In this document: positions 32,613-42,464 of the stretch, piece after piece
Layout of the letters: each line of letters starts with the position of its first letter
Position numbering within the stretch: position 1 is the stretch's first letter
Assembly (NCBI GenBank): GCA_038230835.1
Contig: JBBRMM010000016.1
Span: 20,646 to 84,645 of the forward strand
Source of the DNA: DASUHT01 sp038230835
Lineage (GTDB): Bacteria > Actinomycetota > Thermoleophilia > Gaiellales > JAICJC01
Length of the DNA stretch: 64,000 nt
Direction of reading: 5' to 3'
Program-made: the position numbers and the translations under genes
The notes under the pieces: generated by a model
The model's input: the letters and a program-made list of their open reading frames with translations, nothing else
Database searches by the model: none
Told to the model about the DNA's origin: nothing

Positions 32613-34532
32613 CTAGACGTAGTTCCATTCCGTCCCTCTCACCGCGGCAGGCAGGGCGGGGCCGAGCTCGTCCAAGAACTGGCTTGCGAATACACGCACG
32701 TTTCCTCCGCCAAGGTGCTGTCCCTGCCGAACGCGCGCGGCATGAGCCTGGCGCGATTGGAGCTGGGAGTACGTTGAGAGGACCAGTACGCGAGTGGTGC
32801 GCGTCAATCCCACGAAGAAGAGGCGGCGCTGTTCCTCCCGCGATACATCTGCCTCCAGACGTGGCATCAAGCCGTCAGTGAGCCCGGCGAGAACCACAAG
32901 GTCGGCGGTCAGCCCCTTGGACTTGTGGAAGCTCATGACACGGGCGTAGGGCGTTTCGAGAGGCACTTCGGGCTGGCTGATGCGGTACCGGATCATGGTG
33001 GGGAGTTCGCTAAGGCTGCCCGCCTCGCCCGCGGCGCCTTGCGCGATCGCACGTAGGACGGCGATCTCCTCGTTGTCGGGGGTGCATGCTCCCGTGGGTT
33101 CCGGGAGAAGCCGATCGACGAGGGCTCGAAGATCTTCGGACAGGCCGCCAAGTTCAGCCCGACGTCGCTCAAGTTCATGCCAGCGTTCGATCAACCCGGA
33201 GTTGGCGGGTACGTGGGGCACAAGGAGGCTCCCGTCAACGATCGCCCGGAGCACTGACGCGACGTCTGAGGCACGCTCACCGGCGGCAGCCTGAACGCGA
33301 CGATAGGGGCCGACACGGTGCGTTGTGCTGCCGAATCCGAGCCAGGCCCTCAATGCAAGACGATCTTCCGGATCGCCGAGCAGTGTCAGCAACGTGAGCG
33401 CCTCCTGGGCTGCGGTCGCTTCCACGGCCTCTTCGCGGAAGAAGGAACGGATTTCAATGCCCTCGGCGGCGACCGCATCGCGGAGGGCGTAACCAATCTT
33501 GCGCAGAGGGGCGAGCACGAGGCAGCGTCCGGGGTCGATGCCAGCCGCCACCTTGTGCGCGATGAACCGAGCGATGCCGGCCGCCTCATCCTCCATCGAT
33601 CTCCATTGCGCGTGGTGGATTTCCCCGACCGGGTTCTCCGGCCGGGGGAGCAGCGCCATACGGGCGCGATCGGGATTCCGGCGGATGAGCGTCTCGGCCA
33701 TGCGTACGACTGTCTGAGGACACCGGCGGCACATCTGGAATTCGATGTCGCGGGTCCCAGGATGGCCGTTGGCAAACGTCCGGATTCCCTCTGGGTTCGC
33801 GGACTTAAACCCGTAGATGGATTGGTCGTCGTCGCCGATGACGGCCAGGTTCCTACCCGCGAGCAGGTCGATGACCACCTGTTCAGCGCGGTTGAGGTCC
33901 TGGTACTCGTCAACGAGGACGTGACGAAACCGCCGCCTCTCATCCGCCTCAGGGTTGTGCCTGAGGTACGAAAGCGAGATCGGCACGACTTCCCCGATCA
34001 GCATCCCACGGTGCCACCGGAGCGTCGCCAGAAGCGCGTCCTGGAAAGCCTGATCCAACCCGGCTACCGGGGCTCCTGGAGCGTCTGACTGACCCCTAGC
34101 CCACGCCGCCTCGAAATCCTGTCTCAGCTGCCGCTTGGCCGTCAGGGTGCCGAAGGTATCGGGCAGATCGCGGAGCAGCAGGTCCGCCTCGAATTCGAGC
34201 GCAATTCGCGGCACCCGCCGAGTCGCCCGGAGGACACCCTCGCGACCCAGCATCGAAAAGCAAAAGGCGTGCAGGGTTCGAACGGCGATATCGGCTACGG
34301 CGGGCTCTCCAAGCTCCTCAAGGTTGGCAACCAGATCCTGAGCGGCGGTGCGCGTGAAGGTGACGACGAAGATTGAATCTGGTTCGTCTTCCTCTTCAAG
34401 CAGCCGAGCCACGCGGCGCCGTATCGCGAACGACTTCCCGGTGCCAGGTCCCGCCAGGGCTCGAAGAATTGGATCGGATGCGGCGGCGAATTCTCGCGCC
34501 GGTCCGGGCTCCAGGCCCTCGTCCCATGCCAT
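32613..34532 (-). CDS. UvrD/Rep-type superfamily 1 DNA helicase
   Basis: This 639-aa helicase shows motif I AGPGTGKSFAIRRR, motif Ia VVTFTRTAAQDL, motif II VLVDEYQDLNRAEQ, motif III VIGDDDQSIYGFK, and the motif V/VI pair VMSFHKSKGLTADLVVLAGL and RRLFFVGLTRTTRVL. It is complete but short for UvrD, lacking a nuclease domain. GajB-like helicases of Gabija are similar in size, but no OLD-type GajA gene is adjacent. It may belong to the element's defence or repair set. Confidence 0.88.
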   Translation of the reverse strand: MAWDEGLEPGPAREFAAASDPILRALAGPGTGKSFAIRRRVARLLEEEDEPDSIFVVTFTRTAAQDLVANLEELGEPAVADIAVRTLHAFCFSMLGREGVLRATRRVPRIALEFEADLLLRDLPDTFGTLTAKRQLRQDFEAAWARGQSDAPGAPVAGLDQAFQDALLATLRWHRGMLIGEVVPISLSYLRHNPEADERRRFRHVLVDEYQDLNRAEQVVIDLLAGRNLAVIGDDDQSIYGFKSANPEGIRTFANGHPGTRDIEFQMCRRCPQTVVRMAETLIRRNPDRARMALLPRPENPVGEIHHAQWRSMEDEAAGIARFIAHKVAAGIDPGRCLVLAPLRKIGYALRDAVAAEGIEIRSFFREEAVEATAAQEALTLLTLLGDPEDRLALRAWLGFGSTTHRVGPYRRVQAAAGERASDVASVLRAIVDGSLLVPHVPANSGLIERWHELERRRAELGGLSEDLRALVDRLLPEPTGACTPDNEEIAVLRAIAQGAAGEAGSLSELPTMIRYRISQPEVPLETPYARVMSFHKSKGLTADLVVLAGLTDGLMPRLEADVSREEQRRLFFVGLTRTTRVLVLSTYSQLQSRQAHAARVRQGQHLGGGNVRVFASQFLDELGPALPAAVRGTEWNYV

Positions 34533-34966
34533 GGGCCAAGGTTACGGCCACGGCGAACGGCGCGTCGTGGTCCTTCTCGGGCCACCGGACCAACAAAGGC
34601 GACGTGGGGAGTCCACCCTGATGGATGTGACTTGATCGGCCGTGCTCAAGAGCACCCGTGGTGATTTGCAAGCAAGTGCTGCTGTGCGCGCGGCAACGAC
34701 TCAACTGCGCTGCTATCAAGATCAAGCGGCACCGCACAACCGTTCGTTCTAGCAGCGCTTGCATGGCATGCAAGAGGTCGGGGGTTCGAGCCCCCCTGGC
34801 TCCACCATCCTCCTGATTCGAGTTCAGGAGGAGCGCTTGCTACGCACATTCGCGCTGCTGTATTGCTACTTCGCAAGTCTTCAAAGTTGTCGTAGCATGT
34901 GCTGCTGAGCAGCGCACTTGTGCAGAATTGCGTTAAGCGTTCGGTGCGTTTCTGGAGGCAGGAGCC
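34533..34966. other. Intergenic region containing the tRNA-Ala fragment
   Basis: About 430 bases with no gene apart from the tRNA 3' fragment at 34755-34807. GCGTTAAGCG at 34930-34939 reappears inverted at 36080-36089 on the other side of the integrase gene. Confidence 0.5.
34755..34807 (+). pseudogene. 3' fragment of a tRNA-Ala(GGC) gene
   Basis: The stretch holds a complete anticodon arm (CTTGC ATGGCAT GCAAG, anticodon GGC), the short variable loop, a complete T-arm around GGTTCGAGC, and an acceptor 3' strand ending GGCTCCACCA. No matching 5' acceptor strand or D-arm lies upstream. A tRNA 3' part beside an integrase gene (160 bases downstream) is the usual mark of an attachment site. No intact tRNA-Ala is seen in the window. 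Confidence 0.82.
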
Positions 34967-35908
34967 ATGCCGACCGGAGCCGCGGCAGTGGGCGAGTCGG
35001 CGCTCGCGCGCCTCGTCGAGGACTACCTGATGGCCTGTCGGGCACGCGGTCTGGCGCCCAATACGATTGAAACCAGCTATGGCTATCCACTGCGCAGGAT
35101 CCTCCTGCCGTGGTGTGCAGAGCGGGGGGTGAACGACATCGCGGGACTCGACTCGCGAGCCCTGGACGCCTTCACCGTTTACCTCAACACCGAGCCCGGC
35201 CGGCGGGGGCACCTGCTCTCTAAGCACAGCATCCACGCCTACGTCCGGGCGGTCCGGGGGTTTCTCAACTGGTGCCAGGCCGAGGGTGAGACCGGCAACG
35301 CCCGACCGTCGCTGCCCCGGCTCCCCCGCCGGGTGCTGGACGTCCTCGACCGCGAGGAGCTCCGACAGCTGATCGCCGCCGCCCCGACTGAGCGCGACCG
35401 ACTGATCCTCTCGATCCTCGCGGACTGCGGTCTCCGGAACAGCGAGGTGTGCACCCTGGAGCTGCAGGACATCCTCCAGAGAGACCGGCGGCAGGCATTC
35501 CTGCGGGTCCATGGGAAGGGGAGCCGCGAGCGCCTCGTGCCCCTCCCACCGAGCCTCCTCCGGGGCCTGGAGCGCTACGCCCGCGACTCCCGGCCGAAGG
35601 ACACCCACAGCACCCGCCTGTTCGTCGGGCTGAGGCGAGGCCAGAGTGGCGACTACGAGCCCCTGAGCCGCAGCGGCATGCTCCAGCTGGTCCAATCCGC
35701 CGCGGCCCGGGCCGGCATCACCAAGCCCGTCCACGTCCACCTCCTCCGGCACAGCTTCATCACCAACGCCCTCCGGGGCGGGATGAACCCGATGGTCGTG
35801 GCCCAGATCGCCGGCCACAGCTCCCTCCGAATGATCGAGCGGGTTTACAGCCACCTGAACGCCGGCGACAGCTACGAAGCACTGATCCAGCTCCTCGCGA
35901 AGGACTGA
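34967..35908 (+). CDS. XerC/D-like tyrosine recombinase
   Basis: The 313-aa recombinase has an N-terminal SAM-like domain (LVEDYLMACRARGLAPNTIE) and a catalytic domain with Arg in DCGLRNSEVCTL, HLLRHSFIT, and the final AGHSSLRMIERVYSHL with the Tyr nucleophile. All catalytic residues are present. It starts 160 bases after the tRNA-Ala fragment and precedes the defence operon, so it may once have moved that module. Confidence 0.92.
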   Translation: MPTGAAAVGESALARLVEDYLMACRARGLAPNTIETSYGYPLRRILLPWCAERGVNDIAGLDSRALDAFTVYLNTEPGRRGHLLSKHSIHAYVRAVRGFLNWCQAEGETGNARPSLPRLPRRVLDVLDREELRQLIAAAPTERDRLILSILADCGLRNSEVCTLELQDILQRDRRQAFLRVHGKGSRERLVPLPPSLLRGLERYARDSRPKDTHSTRLFVGLRRGQSGDYEPLSRSGMLQLVQSAAARAGITKPVHVHLLRHSFITNALRGGMNPMVVAQIAGHSSLRMIERVYSHLNAGDSYEALIQLLAKD

Positions 35909-36195
35909 GACCCGGCGGTTTCGCTGGTCGGGTGCGCGGGTCCGTGGCCTCTTGGCGATGGGTGTCCCGCTGGTGGTAACGGCTCCGCGTTCGCAGTTGC
36001 GCGCCTACCGGGCGACCGCCCCAGACGTTAGCCTCCACCTCCTATGGCCGCCGGGAATGACCACACTCGTCAATGCAAGCGCTTAACGCACGCCGCCACC
36101 CCCATCAAGAGCGCCGCGCGGGTGGTGTCCGGCACTCTCCTCCCCCGGTGTCGTACCCCCGGTGTTAAAACTCGCGGTGCGATGGGAGGTGACCC

Positions 36196-39100
36196 GTGAC
36201 GACCCTGGAGGAGCTGACACCCGGCGCGGTCGTGCGTGGCGTGGTGCCCGGCGAGGCCGTCACCGTGGTCGCATCTCGCTGGGCTGGCTCACGGAGCGTG
36301 GTCCTCACGTTCCGGACAGATGCCGGGCGGGTCGATGAGCAGGTTGTCTACCGAACCCAGGAAGCGGAGCTGACCCTGGCGGAGAGGGGCACCGCCTGGT
36401 CCTTCGACGGCGATGGAGCCCTATTCCGGCTCGTAGCCGAGGCTCGCCGCATCCGCCTGGCCTACCTCTTCGATCCGCGCCTCGCCGTACACCTGAGCCT
36501 CATCGAGCCCCTGCCTCACCAGATCATGGCCGTGTACGGCGAGATGCTGCCTCGGCAGCCGCTGCGGTTCCTCCTGGCCGACGACCCCGGAGCCGGGAAG
36601 ACGATCATGGCTGGGCTCTACATCAAGGAGCTGATGCTGCGGGGTGACCTTCGCCGAGCGCTGATCGTGGCGCCGGGCGGCCTCGTCGGCCAGTGGCAAG
36701 ACGAGCTGCACGACAAGTTCGGGCTCGACTTCTCCATCCTTACCCGGGAGCTGATCGAGGCGGCCCGCACGGGTGATCCCTTCGGCGAGCGCAATCTTCT
36801 GATCGCCCGTCTCGACCATCTCTCTCGGAACGACGATCTCGTTGAGCGGCTCGGCGCCGCCGAGTGGGACCTCGTTGTAGTGGACGAGGCCCACCGCATG
36901 GCCGCCCACTACTTCGGCAACGAGGTCAAGGAGACGAAACGCTATCGACTGGGCAAGGTGCTCGGCGGGACCACTCGACACCTCCTTCTGATGACCGCGA
37001 CGCCACACGCTGGGAAGGAGGAAGACTTCCAACTCTTCATGGCACTCCTTGACTCGGACCGGTTCGAGGGCAAGGCCCGCGATGGTGTTCACACGGCCGA
37101 CGTGTCTGACCTGATGCGTCGAATGGTGAAAGAACAGATCCTCCGTTTCGATGGGCGTCCGCTCTTCCCCGAACGGCGCGCTTACACGGTCCCCTATGAG
37201 TTGTCCGACTTGGAGATGGCCCTCTACGCGCAGGTCACGGAGTACGTAGCTGAGGAGATGGGCCGGGCTGAGCGCCTAGCGGCCGAGGGCGAAGGTCGAC
37301 GAGGCAACCGAGTCGGTTTCGCAGTGACAGTCCTGCAGCGCCGACTCGCGTCGAGCCCGGAGGCCATCTTTCAATCCCTCTCGCGCCGACGGAAGCGGCT
37401 CGAAGACAAGGCCAGTGAAGTCAAAGCCCAGCAGCGCGCCAGCTCGATCGTCATCGACAGCGAACCGCTCCGGGTGCAGCTCGACGATCCAGACGAAGAC
37501 TTTGACGACGACATCGAAGACCTCGATGGTGCAGAGGTCGAAGAGTTGGAGGAGCAACTCGTCGACCAAGCCACGAGCGCACGCACCCTGGCTGAGCTAC
37601 AGCACGAGATTGCGACTCTGGGTCGTCTCGAAGTTCTCGCCGATCGAGTTCGCAGGTCTCAGGTCGACAAGAAGTGGACCGAGCTGCTCGGGCTGCTAGC
37701 CGATACGCCCGAGATGATCGAACCCGGCGGCACGCGACGAAAGCTGATCGTCTTTACCGAGCATCGCGACACCCTCAACTACCTCGTCGACAAGCTTCGT
37801 ACCTATCTCGGCAAGTCGGAGGCCGTAGTGGCGATCCACGGTGGTGTCGCCCGTGAGGAGCGCAGGGTCATCCAGGAGCGATTCACCCAGGACAAGGACT
37901 GCCTCATCCTAGTTGCCACCGACGCCGCCGGAGAGGGCATCAACCTCCAGCGTGCGCACCTCCTGGTGAACTACGACCTGCCCTGGAACCCCAACCGTAT
38001 CGAGCAACGGTTTGGCCGAGTCCATCGCATCGGCCAGACCGAGGTTTGCCACATGTGGAACCTCGTCGCCGACGAGACGCGTGAGGGGCAGGTGTACCGC
38101 CGGCTCCTCGACAAGCTGTCCGAGATGCGCGACACCCTCGGCAAAGATCAGGTATTCGATGTTCTCGGTGACGTGCTCCCCGGCCGCGAGCTGCGAGATC
38201 TCTTACTCCAAGCCATCCGCTACGGGAACCAACCCGAGGTGAGGGCGAAGCTCGATCGCGTCATCGACGCGAAGGTCGGCGTCGGCCTTGCGGAAATGGT
38301 CCGGGAACACGCTCTCAGTTCTGAGGTGCTCTCGACTGCTGACCTGGAACGAATCCGGGCAGACATGCTCGAAGCCGAGGCTCGAAAACTCCAGCCCGGT
38401 TACGTGCAGGCTTGGTTCGCAGAGGCGTTTGCGCGGCTCGGCGGCAGGATGAGTGATCGGGAGGTCGGTAGGTTCGAAGTCACCTTCGTGCCTGCAGAGA
38501 TTCGCAACCGCGACCGTCTCATCGGCGCGGGCGTGCCGGTTCTTCCCAAGTACCAGCGAGTGACGTTCGAGAAAAACCTCGTCCACGTCGAGGGTAAGCC
38601 TCTCGCGGAGCTGGTCGCCCCTGGTCACCCGCTGCTCGAAGCAGTGCTCGACATCACTCTGGAGCGTCATCGCACGTTGCTCCGTCAGGGAGCAGTGCTG
38701 ATTGACCCCGCGGACACTGGAACCGATCCCCGTGTGCTCGTATTTTTGGAGCACGCGGTAACAGACGCCAGAGATGACGGTCATGGCAATCGCCGCACGG
38801 TGTCACGCCGCTTCGAATTCGTCGAGGTTCCAGAGACCGGTCAACTTCGACCGTCCAGCTACGCGCCTTACCTCGATCTGCGTCCCGCGACCGATGTCGA
38901 GCTGTCGGCCATCGCGCCGGTGATCAAGGACATGGCTTGGCTGCAGAGCGAGGTGGAAACCAAGGCACTCGACTACGGGATCGACGTTCTGTCGGCAGAG
39001 CATCTGGCAGAGGTTCGTTCCCGAACGCTGGAGCGCGTCGCCAAGGTGAAGGCCGCTGTGCAGCAGCGTCTCACCCGCGAGGTGACATACTGGGATCATC

Positions 39101-39735
39101 GAGCGAGCGACCTTCAGCTCCAGACGGATGCGGGCAAGCAGCCTCGGATCAACCCTGACCGGGCTGCGGGACGTGCCGACGAGTTGCAGCGGCGAAAGGA
39201 AGCACGTCTCGCCGAACTGGACCGCGAGGCGCAGCTCGCGTCACAACCTCCGCTCGTTGTCGGCGGCGCGCTGGTGGTCCCGATCGGGCTCGTCCGTCAA
39301 ATCGTCGGAGGGCCACCGATCCCGCCTCCGCTTCACGCGATCGACACCACCATCGTTGAGCGCCGGGCGGTTGACGCCGTCTTGTTAGTAGAGGAACGGC
39401 TCGGCAATGACGCCGTCGAGATGCCACACAATCACCCGGGTTACGACATCCGATCGACCAGACCGACGGGCGATACGCATTTCGTCGAGGTCAAGGGTCG
39501 AGTGGAGGGAGCTGACACGTTTGTCGTGACTCAGAACGAGCTTCGCTTCGCGGCGAACGTTCCTGAGGCGTACGACTTAGCCCTCGTCGAGGTCTCGGCC
39601 GAAGGACCCGAACATGACCGCGTTCGGTATCTGTCTCGGCCTTATGGGCCGGATGTCCGTCTGCCGTTCGACACAACGAGCACCACGCTTTCATGGCAGG
39701 CGTACTGGCAACGCGCCGAAAGTGCAGACGTCTGA
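36196..39735 (+). CDS. SNF2-like helicase with C-terminal DUF3883-type domain (defence)
   Basis: The 1179-aa protein has motif I FLLADDPGAGKTIMAGL, motif II VVDEAHRMA, motif III LLMTATPH, and motifs V-VI ATDAAGEGINLQRAHLLVNYDLPWNPNRIEQ (in part) and RFGRVHRIGQ. An acidic insert (DDPDEDFDDDIEDLDGAEVE) lies near 435. The last 150 residues (NHPGYDIRS, HFVEVKGR) are a DUF3883-like, nuclease-fold-related domain. SNF2-type proteins of this kind occur in DISARM-like and other defence loci, where they translocate on DNA. GTG 36196 has GGGAGGTGA upstream. The stop overlaps the methylase start (TGATG). Confidence 0.9.
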   Translation: MTTLEELTPGAVVRGVVPGEAVTVVASRWAGSRSVVLTFRTDAGRVDEQVVYRTQEAELTLAERGTAWSFDGDGALFRLVAEARRIRLAYLFDPRLAVHLSLIEPLPHQIMAVYGEMLPRQPLRFLLADDPGAGKTIMAGLYIKELMLRGDLRRALIVAPGGLVGQWQDELHDKFGLDFSILTRELIEAARTGDPFGERNLLIARLDHLSRNDDLVERLGAAEWDLVVVDEAHRMAAHYFGNEVKETKRYRLGKVLGGTTRHLLLMTATPHAGKEEDFQLFMALLDSDRFEGKARDGVHTADVSDLMRRMVKEQILRFDGRPLFPERRAYTVPYELSDLEMALYAQVTEYVAEEMGRAERLAAEGEGRRGNRVGFAVTVLQRRLASSPEAIFQSLSRRRKRLEDKASEVKAQQRASSIVIDSEPLRVQLDDPDEDFDDDIEDLDGAEVEELEEQLVDQATSARTLAELQHEIATLGRLEVLADRVRRSQVDKKWTELLGLLADTPEMIEPGGTRRKLIVFTEHRDTLNYLVDKLRTYLGKSEAVVAIHGGVAREERRVIQERFTQDKDCLILVATDAAGEGINLQRAHLLVNYDLPWNPNRIEQRFGRVHRIGQTEVCHMWNLVADETREGQVYRRLLDKLSEMRDTLGKDQVFDVLGDVLPGRELRDLLLQAIRYGNQPEVRAKLDRVIDAKVGVGLAEMVREHALSSEVLSTADLERIRADMLEAEARKLQPGYVQAWFAEAFARLGGRMSDREVGRFEVTFVPAEIRNRDRLIGAGVPVLPKYQRVTFEKNLVHVEGKPLAELVAPGHPLLEAVLDITLERHRTLLRQGAVLIDPADTGTDPRVLVFLEHAVTDARDDGHGNRRTVSRRFEFVEVPETGQLRPSSYAPYLDLRPATDVELSAIAPVIKDMAWLQSEVETKALDYGIDVLSAEHLAEVRSRTLERVAKVKAAVQQRLTREVTYWDHRASDLQLQTDAGKQPRINPDRAAGRADELQRRKEARLAELDREAQLASQPPLVVGGALVVPIGLVRQIVGGPPIPPPLHAIDTTIVERRAVDAVLLVEERLGNDAVEMPHNHPGYDIRSTRPTGDTHFVEVKGRVEGADTFVVTQNELRFAANVPEAYDLALVEVSAEGPEHDRVRYLSRPYGPDVRLPFDTTSTTLSWQAYWQRAESADV

Positions 39736-42449
39736 TGCCGACGAAGCTGATCGAAGTCGCACTGCCACTGGACGTCATAAACCGCGAGGCCGCGAGAGAG
39801 AAGAGCATTCGGCACGGCCACCCCAACACACTGCACCTTTGGTGGGCGCGCCGGCCGCTCGCGGCGTGCCGCGCCGTGTTGTTCGCACAGCTCGTCGACG
39901 ATCCGTCGGCGCATCCGAACCTGTTTCCAACGGAGGCGGCGCAGAACGAAGAGCGTAAGCGTCTCTTTGACATCATCGAGCGCATGGTTCCATGGGAGGC
40001 ATCAACCGATGAAGGCGTCCTTGAGGAGGCGCGTGCTGAGATCCGGCGCTCGTATCCCGAGGGGCCACCCATGATTATCGACCCGTTCTGTGGCGGCGGT
40101 TCCATTCCGCTCGAAGCGCAGCGCCTCGGTCTGCGGGTTCAAGCAAGCGACCTAAATCCGGTTGCCGTCCTTATCACGAAGGCTCTCCTAGAGCTTCCTC
40201 ACGAGTTCGCAGATCGGCCACCAGCCCACCCCGACGCGGGAACGAGCCTTCAGGGCACTGACTCGTGGCGAGGAACACAGGGGCTCGCCGAGGACGTCCG
40301 CTACTACGGCGATTGGATGCGCAAAGAGGCAGAGCGGCGAATCGGGCATCTATATCCCAAGGCGCAGCTTCCGAGCGGGAAGGAGGCGACCGTTATCGCC
40401 TGGCTCTGGGCTAGGACTATCAAGTGTCCGAATCCCGCGTGTCACTCCGTTGTGCCCTTGGTACGCAGCTTCTGGCTCGGAAAGAAGAGTGGCCAAGAGG
40501 CCTGGGTCCGAGCCGTCCCCGATGCCTCGTCGAAGAACGTTCGGTTCGAAGTCGGACACGGAGTGGCAGGCCCGCCGGTGGACGGCACGGTCGCCCGGAC
40601 GGGTGCCACGTGCTTATTGTGCGGGGCTGCTGTACCGCTCGATCACATCCGTGCGGAAGCACAGGCGGGCCGGATGGGCATGCAGCTGATGGCGCTGGTG
40701 GTCGACAACGACGGACGTCGCGAGTATCAGGCACCGACCGAGCAGCATGAACGGCTCGCAACTCTGTCTCGGCCGCTCGACGTGCCTGACAGCGAACTGC
40801 CCGAACGAGCCCTCGGGTTCCGGGTACAGGCATACGGCATGACTCATCATGCCGACCTATTCACCAATCGCCAGCTAACTGCGCTCTGCACGTTCAGCGA
40901 TCTTGTTGACGAGGCCCGTGAACGTCTTCGCGTGGACAGCAACGACGACAAGTATGCGAATGCTGTTTCAACATACCTAGCCCTAGCGGTGAGTCGCGGG
41001 GCAGACCTGAATAACACGATTGTGACCTGGTCGAATAGTCGGAACCAAGCGAGAAATCTGTTCGCCCGGCAGGCCATCCCCATGGCATGGGACTTCGCCG
41101 AGGTCAATCCGTTCGCGGGGGCGGCGGGCGACCTAGGAGTCTCCATCGATTCGGCTCATCGGGTCCTGCGGGTTATGGCGCCGACGCTTCCAGGAGAGGT
41201 CAGGCATCAAGACGCGACGAAGCGGTCGTTCTTGGGTAGTGCTATCTCCACAGATCCACCGTATTACGACAACATTGGGTACGCCGACCTCTCTGACTTC
41301 TTCTACGTTTGGCTGCGCCGATCGTTGCGTGCCGTATACCCAGAGCTTTTCGGCACCCTGCTTACCCCGAAGACCGATGAGCTGATCGCAACTCCGTACC
41401 GATTTGGTGGCGACAAGCGCAAGGCTGAGCAACATTTTGAGACCGGTTTCGGGACAGTCTTTCGAAACGCGGCGAAAGAGGCCGATCCCACGACACCAAT
41501 GACCATCTTCTATGCGTTCAAGCAGAGCGAATCAGATGGCGATGACGATGAAGGCAACGGGATTGTCGCGTCGACCGGTTGGGAGAAGATGCTGGAAGGC
41601 CTCTTGCAATCGGATCTAATGGTTACGGGTACCTGGCCGATGCGAACGGAGCGATCGGCTCGGAGCGTCGGAATCGGCACCAACGCCTTAGCATCGTCCA
41701 TTGTGCTGGTGTGTAGACCTCGACCGGTCACAGCGGGGGTTACAGACCGCCGTGGGTTCATCCAGGCTCTCAAGGCCAAGCTGGGTCATGCGCTGCGAGA
41801 GTTGCAGAGTGGCGCCGTGGCGCCAGTCGATTTGGCTCAGGCAGCAATTGGGCCTGGAATGGCCGTGTTTTCGAGCTATGCCAAGGTTATCGAGCCGGAC
41901 GGTGAACCCATGCGCGTTCGCACGGCGTTGGCATTGATCAACCAGGTTCTCGATGAAGTCAGCGCTGAGCAGGAAGGCGAGTTTGACGGCGACACGCGAT
42001 GGGCCATCGCCTGGTATGCCGAGCACGGCATGGACGAGGGTCCCTACGGAAGGGCAGACGATCTCAGTCGGGCGAAAAACGTGAGCGTCGACGGTCTGGT
42101 GCGTGCTGGCCTTGTAAAGTCCGGTGGAGGCAAGGTTCGTCTGCTGGAGCGCGCTGAGCTAGATCCAAGCTGGGACCCAACCACCGATGCCCGCTTAACC
42201 GTCTGGGAGGTTACCCAACACCTAATCCAGCGGTTGCTGACCGACGGCGAGCAGTCAGCGGCCGAGTTGCTCTCAAAGGTCGGCGGTCTAGGGGATGCGG
42301 CGCGCGACCTTGCTTACCGCCTGTTTCAGATCGCTGAGGCGAAGAAGTGGTCGAAAGACGCTGCTCCCTATAACGCGCTCGCTGCTTCGTGGCTTGAGAT
42401 CAGTCGTATCGCAACTGCGGAACCAGACGGCCAAGGCTCGCTCCTTTAA
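39735..42449 (+). CDS. DUF1156-type adenine-specific DNA methylase (defence)
   Basis: This is a 904-aa protein. The N-terminal EVALPLDVINREAAREKSIR and HPNTLHLWWARRPLAACRA are the DUF1156 signature. The SAM motif is IIDPFCGGGSIPLEAQRLG, the catalytic motif is DPPYYDNIGYADLSDF, and a zinc ribbon CPNPAC / CLLCG is inserted between them. It should mark host DNA for protection, like DISARM or BREX methylases. It is coupled to the SNF2 gene upstream and lies 15 bases before the ATPase gene. Such methylases often pair with DUF499 ATPases in defence islands. Confidence 0.92.
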   Translation: MPTKLIEVALPLDVINREAAREKSIRHGHPNTLHLWWARRPLAACRAVLFAQLVDDPSAHPNLFPTEAAQNEERKRLFDIIERMVPWEASTDEGVLEEARAEIRRSYPEGPPMIIDPFCGGGSIPLEAQRLGLRVQASDLNPVAVLITKALLELPHEFADRPPAHPDAGTSLQGTDSWRGTQGLAEDVRYYGDWMRKEAERRIGHLYPKAQLPSGKEATVIAWLWARTIKCPNPACHSVVPLVRSFWLGKKSGQEAWVRAVPDASSKNVRFEVGHGVAGPPVDGTVARTGATCLLCGAAVPLDHIRAEAQAGRMGMQLMALVVDNDGRREYQAPTEQHERLATLSRPLDVPDSELPERALGFRVQAYGMTHHADLFTNRQLTALCTFSDLVDEARERLRVDSNDDKYANAVSTYLALAVSRGADLNNTIVTWSNSRNQARNLFARQAIPMAWDFAEVNPFAGAAGDLGVSIDSAHRVLRVMAPTLPGEVRHQDATKRSFLGSAISTDPPYYDNIGYADLSDFFYVWLRRSLRAVYPELFGTLLTPKTDELIATPYRFGGDKRKAEQHFETGFGTVFRNAAKEADPTTPMTIFYAFKQSESDGDDDEGNGIVASTGWEKMLEGLLQSDLMVTGTWPMRTERSARSVGIGTNALASSIVLVCRPRPVTAGVTDRRGFIQALKAKLGHALRELQSGAVAPVDLAQAAIGPGMAVFSSYAKVIEPDGEPMRVRTALALINQVLDEVSAEQEGEFDGDTRWAIAWYAEHGMDEGPYGRADDLSRAKNVSVDGLVRAGLVKSGGGKVRLLERAELDPSWDPTTDARLTVWEVTQHLIQRLLTDGEQSAAELLSKVGGLGDAARDLAYRLFQIAEAKKWSKDAAPYNALAASWLEISRIATAEPDGQGSLL

Positions 42450-42464
42450 AGAGGTTAAGACTGC

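Noticed and set aside
32613..34532. Gabija defence system (GajB)
   Set aside because: The helicase is of suitable size, but no OLD-family nuclease GajA gene is adjacent on either side.
34646..35854. Minus-strand protein of about 400 aa over the integrase
   Set aside because: It is antisense to the integrase and ends in the typical translation of a tRNA antisense strand; no domain is present.
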